A DNA stretch of 8,830 nucleotides from Eubacterium sp. (lineage in GTDB: Bacteria; Bacillota; Clostridia; Oscillospirales; Acutalibacteraceae): positions 1 to 8,830 of the forward strand of contig JAIDEF010000005.1 of assembly GCA_029054965.1 (NCBI GenBank), written 5' to 3'. Below, one piece after another: positions 1-5,608 of this stretch. The translations under genes and the position numbers were made by a program. How positions within the stretch are numbered: the stretch's first letter is position 1; each line of letters begins with the position of its first letter. The notes beneath the pieces were generated by a model. That model ran no database searches and had not been told where the DNA came from. It saw only the letters and a list, made by a program, of their open reading frames with translations.

Positions 1-231
1 AAAATGGCTTTTGCGCCAGCCAATGATTTCAAACTCACCTTTTTCATTGGTTTTAACAACATTTCTGCCGTCTGTCACACTGACTCCTGCAATAGGATTA
101 TTAGTACCATTTTCGGTAACTGTTCCGACAAATGTACCCTTGCCGGTTGCAGCAAGGACAATTGCAGTAACTGCTGCCGCAGCAACCGCAACAGATAATA
201 ATGAAATCATAACTTTATTTTTAATATTCAT
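1..231 (-). CDS. Exported protein, N-terminal fragment; probable metallophosphoesterase with carboxypeptidase-regulatory-like N-terminal domain (partial, runs off window)
   Basis: Only the first 77 codons are present; the frame is open to base 1. Residues 1-7 are basic (MNIKNKV), and 8-28 are an Ala/Val-rich hydrophobic stretch, so this is a signal peptide or N-terminal anchor. From about residue 33 a small beta-sandwich begins: GTVTENG, then the IAGVSVTDG turn (47-55), then KTNEKGEFEI (60-69) and the GWRKSHF end. This pattern, a 'G-V-x-V-x-D-G ... T-x-x-x-G-x-F' core, is that of carboxypeptidase-regulatory-like domains, and the details resemble the N-terminal domain placed ahead of calcineurin-like phosphoesterase domains in gut bacteria. 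The catalytic part is outside the window, so the enzyme assignment is inference. The ATG lies 10 bases after the GH16 stop; GAGG (240-243) overlaps that TGA and is spaced 8 nt, supporting this start. It could instead be another exported protein with the same beta-sandwich. Confidence 0.68.
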   Translation of the reverse strand, partial: MNIKNKVMISLLSVAVAAAAVTAIVLAATGKGTFVGTVTENGTNNPIAGVSVTDGRNVVKTNEKGEFEIIGWRKSHF

Positions 232-241
232 AGCATCAACC

Positions 242-1279
242 TCAGCCTAAATCAAGGTCACCCTCAAACTCACTGTCATCCTGAATAAACTGCTCATAAT
301 TTTCATTCTGCCAAACCTTGACATAATCAATCATAAAATCATCCGCAGCAGCACTGTGGTCAAAGTCACCTATCTTCTGACCATGAGGTCCCCAGCCGTT
401 GCCGGCATCGATTTCAACAGTCAGTCGCAAAAACTCCTTAACTCTTGAAACATCACCGTCAGAGGTTGCCCAGGTTGCTGCACCGTCAATATAAAACACA
501 TAGTATTCAGGTGTCCACTTTAATGCAAAGGTATGATAGCCATCATATAAATCCTGCTCAAGATTGCCGATATAATCTGAAACCTTACCATCCTTGCTGT
601 ATCCGTCCCACAAAAGCGCATGACCCATTTTTGACTGCTTGCTGTTTATAAATGCACTTTCATAAACATCAATTTCAGTGCCGTCCTTTCCCTCGTTGCC
701 GACCTTTCTCATATTAGGTGACTGCAGCCAGAAGGCAGACCATAGACCCTGTGATTCAGGCAGCTTTACTCTGCACTCAAAATAACCGAATGCCTGAGAG
801 AAAAGCAGTTCATCATTTGTGCCTTTATTGTTATTATTATCGCCCACAATTTTTCTTGTTTCAATTCCGCTTGTGAAGCGTGCCTCCTCAGGGCAGTCTC
901 CATCACACTTATGATCACTCTCATAGCGTGAATGAATAATTGCGTTGGAATCCTTCACCTCCACCAGTTCAGGACACCAATAGCAAGCCTGCTCAGGCTT
1001 ATTCTTATCGTCGCTTTCCCAACGCACTGCATGTGGGGACGTGGTCCAGATTTCCTTATTTCCGTTATACCTTTCGCCAAAGGTAATATTCTCATTCAAG
1101 GTGCTGCCATCAAAATCATCCTCAAAAACAAGGTACCAGCCATCCTGATTCAAAACAGGAACAGACAGGTCATATTTTTCATTTGTTTTCCAGCTATCAT
1201 CCTCTTTGGAACAGCCGCAGATTATTCCTATTGACACAACAAGTAATGATATTATTAATACAGTTATAATTTTTTTCAT
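242..1279 (-). CDS. GH16 family glycoside hydrolase, surface lipoprotein
   Basis: A 345-residue endo-acting beta-glycanase-type enzyme, probably tethered to the outer face of the membrane. The leader MKKIITVLIISLL is followed by the lipobox I20-C21-G22-C23, so C23 would be lipidated. A short linker leads to the GH16 beta-jelly-roll from about 47 to 325: WYLVFEDDFDG (48-58), an SGIETR strand (137-142), GYFECRVKLP (165-174), GLWSAFWLQSP (178-188), the catalytic motif TEIDVYES (201-208), the FALKWTPEYYVFYIDG block (251-266) and the final DYVKVWQ strand. E202 is the expected nucleophile, D204 the helper and E207 the acid/base, i.e. the ExDxxE (beta-bulge) form. The tail 327-345 is strongly acidic. 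An unusual set of cysteines (C99, C102, C125, C129) lies between the early strands. GH16 covers laminarinases, lichenases, agarases and endo-beta-galactosidases including mucin O-glycanases; the exact substrate cannot be told. The start follows the metallophosphoesterase stop by 2 nt, with AGGAGAG at 1285-1291. Confidence 0.93.
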   Translation of the reverse strand: MKKIITVLIISLLVVSIGIICGCSKEDDSWKTNEKYDLSVPVLNQDGWYLVFEDDFDGSTLNENITFGERYNGNKEIWTTSPHAVRWESDDKNKPEQACYWCPELVEVKDSNAIIHSRYESDHKCDGDCPEEARFTSGIETRKIVGDNNNNKGTNDELLFSQAFGYFECRVKLPESQGLWSAFWLQSPNMRKVGNEGKDGTEIDVYESAFINSKQSKMGHALLWDGYSKDGKVSDYIGNLEQDLYDGYHTFALKWTPEYYVFYIDGAATWATSDGDVSRVKEFLRLTVEIDAGNGWGPHGQKIGDFDHSAAADDFMIDYVKVWQNENYEQFIQDDSEFEGDLDLG

Positions 1280-1281
1280 AT

Positions 1282-2745
1282 TTACTCTCCTAACTTACAT
1301 GTTACCGAATTGCTTTCTGCACCCCAGGAATCTATGGCTGTTATCACAACATATTCTGCATTATCAGGCAGATTATTCGGAAGTCTGAGTTCTGCCGTTT
1401 CAGACATATTTGCAAGACCCAGCACATAATCACTGAAATACAGGACCTCACTAATCATTTTAGGATTGCCTTTTCCTGTTGTTTTTTCACCATTGCTGTT
1501 ATACAAAACAACATTATTACTGTAATCAACCTCTTCAAATTCAAGCAGCTTTTCATTTTCATCTAAAAACTCGAGCTTATAGGAATGAACAAAGTCGTCA
1601 TCACTGCCTGCTGCAAAGGAAATCATCTTCTGCGGATTTTCATTAACATCGGTTATATCGCTTATTTTGACAGAAAGCTCACTGTCAAGAACAGGTGCTT
1701 TATTTGTCTTTGCTCTTTCCGCTGTATACTTAACAGGCTTGTCAAACGGAGCTTCAAGCACCCAAGGCTCTTTAAATGCGTTGCCTGTATTTTCAAGACG
1801 TTCAACAGTTACTTTGTCCGGCTCAATACTCATATAAATACAGCCAGGCAGCTTATCCGCAATACTGTTTCCGTAAGCATCCATCGGCACACTGCCGTTA
1901 TACTTTCCGCTTTCAAGTTCAATATAATCAAGGCTTTGTGTTGTAAATGCAGTAAACTCCTTCTGCCAGATTGACCGCTCGTCAATCAGTGAATAATGCG
2001 AATGACCGGATATGGAAACAGCCTGAGGATAATCCTTTAAAACATCATAAATATCCTCATTTCCCCATTCGTCAGAGCCATATGCGGTATCATAAGGATT
2101 AATATGAGTTATTACAAAAACAGGCTTTTCAGGGTCATCTGCCACTGCTCTGTCAAGCTCGGCACGGACAGCCTCTTTATTAGCATATGACTTGTCATAG
2201 CTTCCGTCAGAAGAGCTCCAACAGATAAAATGATAGCCATTAATCACCTTGTGGCTGTAGACAGACTCACCCGTATATTCAGTAAAACGATTCTGCAGCT
2301 TTGCAGGCATAGGTATTTCAAAGCAATTAAAAAATTCAGGAAGCCAGTAATCATGATTACCCATAATATACATAGGTATCGGCTTTTGAGCATCTGCCAT
2401 TACATTATTATAAATTTCTTTAAAAGTTCCCCAGGCCTTTTTAGTACCGCAGTCTGTGAAATCACCGCCTATAATAAGAGCATCCATACCTTTATTTTTC
2501 AGCATAGTCAAGGTGCTTTCAAAGGATTTATACTGGTGTGTATTTTTATCCATTGTATCAGGAAGCTGTAAATCACTGATTACTGCAACCCTTAATGGTT
2601 CACCGTTTGTTTCAACAGCATAGGTTTCTGTTTCACCAAAGGTACGTTCCTTAGTATAGTTTGCAGCAATATATGCTCCCACAGAAGCTCCCACAATACC
2701 TACTGCTGCTATTGATGAAATAATTATTTTTGACAGCTTATTCAT
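1282..2745 (-). CDS. Exported calcineurin-like metallophosphoesterase
   Basis: A 487-residue phosphoesterase of the binuclear-metal calcineurin-like superfamily. Residues 1-28 (basic MNKLSK followed by an Ile/Ala/Gly-rich hydrophobic segment) form a signal peptide or membrane anchor without a lipobox, so the enzyme acts outside the cytoplasm. The metal-binding blocks are in family order: ISDLQ (56-60, D58 and Q60), GGDFTD (93-98, D95), MGNHDY (128-133, N130, H131, D132), THINPYD (213-219, H214) and SGHSHYS (246-252, H248 and H250). The first block is D-x-Q rather than the more common D-x-H. Residues from about 345 to 487 form a separate Ser/Asp/Glu-rich beta domain that looks Ig/Fn3-like (ITAIDSWGAESNSVT near the end). 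Known members cleave phosphomonoesters or phosphodiesters; the natural substrate is unknown. It lies between fucosidase and GH16 genes, so a role in removing a phosphate-containing decoration from a glycan is an inference. ATG at 2745 is preceded by AGGGGGA (2751-2757). Confidence 0.92.
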   Translation of the reverse strand: MNKLSKIIISSIAAVGIVGASVGAYIAANYTKERTFGETETYAVETNGEPLRVAVISDLQLPDTMDKNTHQYKSFESTLTMLKNKGMDALIIGGDFTDCGTKKAWGTFKEIYNNVMADAQKPIPMYIMGNHDYWLPEFFNCFEIPMPAKLQNRFTEYTGESVYSHKVINGYHFICWSSSDGSYDKSYANKEAVRAELDRAVADDPEKPVFVITHINPYDTAYGSDEWGNEDIYDVLKDYPQAVSISGHSHYSLIDERSIWQKEFTAFTTQSLDYIELESGKYNGSVPMDAYGNSIADKLPGCIYMSIEPDKVTVERLENTGNAFKEPWVLEAPFDKPVKYTAERAKTNKAPVLDSELSVKISDITDVNENPQKMISFAAGSDDDFVHSYKLEFLDENEKLLEFEEVDYSNNVVLYNSNGEKTTGKGNPKMISEVLYFSDYVLGLANMSETAELRLPNNLPDNAEYVVITAIDSWGAESNSVTCKLGE

Positions 2746-2755
2746 TTCAATCCCC

Positions 2756-4108
2756 CTATTTTACTCTGTAAGCCCCTGCTGTCACAGGCAAGGCTTTATT
2801 GATGTATGGCTCTTTTCTGCACTGTTCAATTTTTATTGTTAACAGGTCTGTTTCAACAGGCTCAAAAATTGCAATGCGTGAAAAACCGATAACCGTACCG
2901 CTGAAAAGCCTTTTGCCCTCAGCATAAATTGAAAATTTTTCAACTCTCTGTGATTTTGTTGTATCCTCAGCAAGGTGTATTCTGTCAACACTCTGCCTTG
3001 GAATTTTAACATTTATTGTAAATCCGCCGTCAGTAACCTCTGTTTTGGCATTCCTTACAATCAGCTCTTCCTCTCTTTTTATCCAGTGTCCCATTTCCTT
3101 TAACCGCTTAACATCCCTCTTAGAAAGAAGTCCGTTTTTATCAGGCGGAATATTAAGAAGCATTAAAGAGTTATTACCAACAGAATTATAATATATTTTC
3201 ATTAAATGATTAAGTGACTTAAGTGTAAAGGACTGCAAAGGATGATAAAACCAGCCTGTTCGTATAGAAACATCAACCTCAGCAGGATACCACATAAATT
3301 CATCAAACTTGCTTAAAAATTCACGTGAACCCATATCAGGAAGCATTACATCCTCACAGCGTTTCTGGAACTTTCTCATATCATCACTGTCCTGACAGTT
3401 GGCAGCAAAATTCTGCTGGTCATACTGAAATTTAGGAACAACATTCCACTCGCTCTCACGGGTTTTACCGCTTTCATTGCCAATCCAGCGAACATCAGGT
3501 GCACAGCCTGACATAACTATATCAGGCTGCAGCTCCACAGCAGTACTCCAAATTCTTTCAAAATCATATTTCTGAACGGGCTGACCGTCTGCCTTAGCAC
3601 CGCAGGCACCGTCAAGCCACAGCATAAATATTTCTCCATAGCCTGTTAAAAGCTCTGTTAACTGCTCAATATAAAAATCATTATATTCCGGAGTACCATA
3701 GCACTTTGCATTTCTGTCCCACGGTGATAAATACACGCCGAACTTCAAACCATATTTTCTGCAGGCGTCAGACACCTCTTTAACAACATCACCCCTGCCG
3801 TTCTTATATGGGCTGTTCTTTATGGAATGCTCAGTAGTTTTTGTCGGCCACAGGCAAAAGCCGTCATGGTGCTTGCAGGTCAGGATAACACCCTTCATTC
3901 CTGCATCCTTGATGGCTCTGCACCATTGTTCTGCATCCTGCTTTTTAGGATTGAATACACTTTCCTTTTCTTTGCCGCTTCCCCATTCACGGTTGGTAAA
4001 GGTATTAACACCATAGTGAATAAAGGCATAATATTTCATATCCTGTATAATCAACTGCCGTCTGTTGGGCACAATTGATGTATACAAATCTATTCTGTCA
4101 TCACTCAT
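2756..4108 (-). CDS. GH29 alpha-L-fucosidase, subfamily-B-like (alpha-1,3/1,4 type)
   Basis: A 450-residue retaining glycosidase with no signal peptide, so probably cytoplasmic. Numbering is from the ATG at 4108. The TIM barrel shows FIHYGVNTFTNREWG (29-43), CKHHDGFCLWP (78-88), KFGVYLSPWDRN (122-133) and LWLDGACG (163-170), in which D166 is the expected nucleophile. E212 in WIGNESG (208-214) lies 46 residues later and is the likely acid/base, judged by the spacing known for GH29-B enzymes. YPAEVDVSIRTGWFYHP (274-290) and LLNIPPDKNG (317-326) are further subfamily-like blocks. The remaining 100 or so residues form a compact C-terminal beta domain; there is no CBM32. GH29-B enzymes prefer alpha-1,3/1,4-fucose on branched (Lewis-type) acceptors; activity here is inferred. 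The longer frame could begin at a TTG (4136-4138), but the ATG has AAGGTGA at 4114-4120, overlapping the previous stop, and is preferred. The stop is TAG. Confidence 0.93.
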   Translation of the reverse strand: MSDDRIDLYTSIVPNRRQLIIQDMKYYAFIHYGVNTFTNREWGSGKEKESVFNPKKQDAEQWCRAIKDAGMKGVILTCKHHDGFCLWPTKTTEHSIKNSPYKNGRGDVVKEVSDACRKYGLKFGVYLSPWDRNAKCYGTPEYNDFYIEQLTELLTGYGEIFMLWLDGACGAKADGQPVQKYDFERIWSTAVELQPDIVMSGCAPDVRWIGNESGKTRESEWNVVPKFQYDQQNFAANCQDSDDMRKFQKRCEDVMLPDMGSREFLSKFDEFMWYPAEVDVSIRTGWFYHPLQSFTLKSLNHLMKIYYNSVGNNSLMLLNIPPDKNGLLSKRDVKRLKEMGHWIKREEELIVRNAKTEVTDGGFTINVKIPRQSVDRIHLAEDTTKSQRVEKFSIYAEGKRLFSGTVIGFSRIAIFEPVETDLLTIKIEQCRKEPYINKALPVTAGAYRVK

Positions 4109-4120
4109 CTTAATCACCTT
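4109..4120 (-). promoter_or_regulatory. Ribosome binding site deciding the start of the GH29-B-like gene
   Basis: AAGGTGA (4114-4120) includes the TGA stop of the upstream fucosidase and lies 5 nt from the ATG at 4106-4108. It supports that ATG rather than the in-frame TTG at 4136-4138, which would overlap the upstream coding region. Confidence 0.75.
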
Positions 4121-5592
4121 AGTTCTATTTTGAAACAAACAGGTAAATCCGTTTTCAATTTATCAGGAAGATATATTGTCATACATCTTTTATTTCTGTT
4201 AAAAACGAGCTCTCTGTTGTCGCCAAGTAATTTGACAGACTTAACAAGCATATCCTCTTCAACAGTTTTAAAGCTTTTTAATTTCACGGTATTTCCCCTT
4301 GCCGGTTTCATTTGAAAGGCATAAATCACCGCATTTTTATATGTAAATCTGAAATCCTTTTCGGTATACGGCTTATTCTTATTATCCTGGAAAAAGCCGC
4401 CCTTTACATTTGTTTTTCCTTCCCCGAAAGCCTTCCAAGGCACAGTATCGTAGATACCTTCACCATTGACAGAAAGCCATTTGCCCATATCAAGCAAAAC
4501 AGAAGTTTCCTCATCAGTGATTGTACCGTCTGCCCTTGGTCCTATATTAAGAAGCATCATACCGTTTTTGCTGACAATATCAATCAAATCACATAGAACG
4601 TGCCTTGCTGATTTGAATTTATTATTTTCTGTATATCCCCATGAATTTTTTGCAATTGAGGTACAGGTCTGCCATGGTACAGGTGATATATCTTTGAGTG
4701 CACCACGCTCAACATCAAAGGTAGCTGCAGCAGGAGGAAATGCATTATATTTATAATTAATGGTAACCTCTTCGGCCCACTCTTCTGCACGATTATAATA
4801 ATAAGCAGCAAGCTTTTTCAAATAAGGCTTAAATGCTTTATTCTGTATCCACCAGTCAAAATAGAGCACCTTTGGCTGGTACTTATCAACAAGCTCACAG
4901 GTTCTTGCCAGCCAGTCATCAAGAAATTCTTCAGTGGGTGATTCTGCACGAACATTGCCCGCTGTTGCAAACATTGCATTTGAATCAAAGGCTTTGCTGT
5001 GATAAGCAGGACCGTAAAAATCCTCATATCTTTCATCATTAACGTCGCTGTCAATTGTTCTGCCCATATTCATAAAAAAGTAATGCTCTGCCCTGTGGCT
5101 TGAGCCGCAGAACACCAGACCTTCATTTTCACAGGCTGCTTTGATTTCACCGATAACATCTCTGCAGGGTCCCATATTAACAACGTTCCATCGGTTAAAT
5201 TCAGTATTATACATAGCAAAGCCGTCGTGATGCTCGCAAACAGGCATAATATACCTTGCACCGCTTTTCTTAAAAAGTGCTGCCCACTGTGACGGATTAA
5301 ACCGCTCTGCCTTGAACATAGGTATAAAATCCTTGTATCCAAATTCACTGTGCCTGCCATAGGTTTTAATATGATGACGATAGGCCGGCTTGGCTTTATC
5401 ATACATTTCACGTGAATACCACTCATTGCCATAAGCAGGAACACTGTAAATCCCCCAGTGAATAAAAATTCCCAGCTTTGCTTTATGATACCATTCAGGT
5501 GTTTTGTGACTGCAAAGTGATGCCCAATCAGCCTTATACCTTCCCTTTTCAATTACTTCATCAATTAATTCAAGCTGTTCTTCAATAGTCAT
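4114..5592 (-). CDS. GH29 alpha-L-fucosidase, subfamily-A-like
   Basis: A 492-residue retaining alpha-L-fucosidase without a signal peptide, expected in the cytoplasm. Numbering is from the ATG at 5592. Typical GH29 blocks appear in order: EWYHKAKLGIFIHWGIYSVP (33-52), EWYSREMY (57-64), MPVCEHHDGFAMY (116-128), KVLYFDWW (241-248) with nucleophile D246, FDVERG (292-297), PWQTCTSIAKNSWGY (306-320), MLLNIGPRADGTI (346-358) and VNGEGIYDTVPW (375-386). A C-terminal beta domain fills the rest. E295 of the ERG motif is a candidate for an active-site acid, but acid/base position varies in subfamily A, so this is tentative. Subfamily A enzymes usually have broad fucoside specificity. A second GH29 of a different subfamily lies directly downstream, so the pair may cover different fucose linkages. 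The ATG follows the upstream stop TAA by one base; an in-frame TTG at 5602-5604 is possible, but the only AAGG abuts it and is too close for it. Confidence 0.94.
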   Translation of the reverse strand: MTIEEQLELIDEVIEKGRYKADWASLCSHKTPEWYHKAKLGIFIHWGIYSVPAYGNEWYSREMYDKAKPAYRHHIKTYGRHSEFGYKDFIPMFKAERFNPSQWAALFKKSGARYIMPVCEHHDGFAMYNTEFNRWNVVNMGPCRDVIGEIKAACENEGLVFCGSSHRAEHYFFMNMGRTIDSDVNDERYEDFYGPAYHSKAFDSNAMFATAGNVRAESPTEEFLDDWLARTCELVDKYQPKVLYFDWWIQNKAFKPYLKKLAAYYYNRAEEWAEEVTINYKYNAFPPAAATFDVERGALKDISPVPWQTCTSIAKNSWGYTENNKFKSARHVLCDLIDIVSKNGMMLLNIGPRADGTITDEETSVLLDMGKWLSVNGEGIYDTVPWKAFGEGKTNVKGGFFQDNKNKPYTEKDFRFTYKNAVIYAFQMKPARGNTVKLKSFKTVEEDMLVKSVKLLGDNRELVFNRNKRCMTIYLPDKLKTDLPVCFKIELR

Positions 5593-5608
5593 ATTATTTT
5601 TCAACCTT
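5593..5608 (-). promoter_or_regulatory. Ribosome binding site and near-overlap stop/start for the GH29-A-like gene
   Basis: AAGG (5605-5608) lies inside the last codons of the GH123-like gene, 12 nt ahead of the ATG at 5590-5592. The spacing is long, but the upstream TAA (5594-5596) ends one base before the ATG (TAATATG), so reinitiation by the same ribosome is likely. Confidence 0.55.

Noticed and set aside
4..250. Short plus-strand open frames at the left edge
   Set aside because: They are antisense to the signal peptide and beta-sandwich of the partial exported protein, which has a proper start and binding site.
1585..1974. A 129-codon plus-strand open frame antisense to the phosphoesterase
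   Set aside because: The opposite strand carries all the phosphoesterase motifs; this frame has Cys/Arg/Ile-rich shadow composition.
5070..5552. A 160-codon open frame on the minus strand inside the GH29-A gene
   Set aside because: It is another frame of the strongly supported fucosidase, has no ribosome binding site of its own and no recognisable domain.
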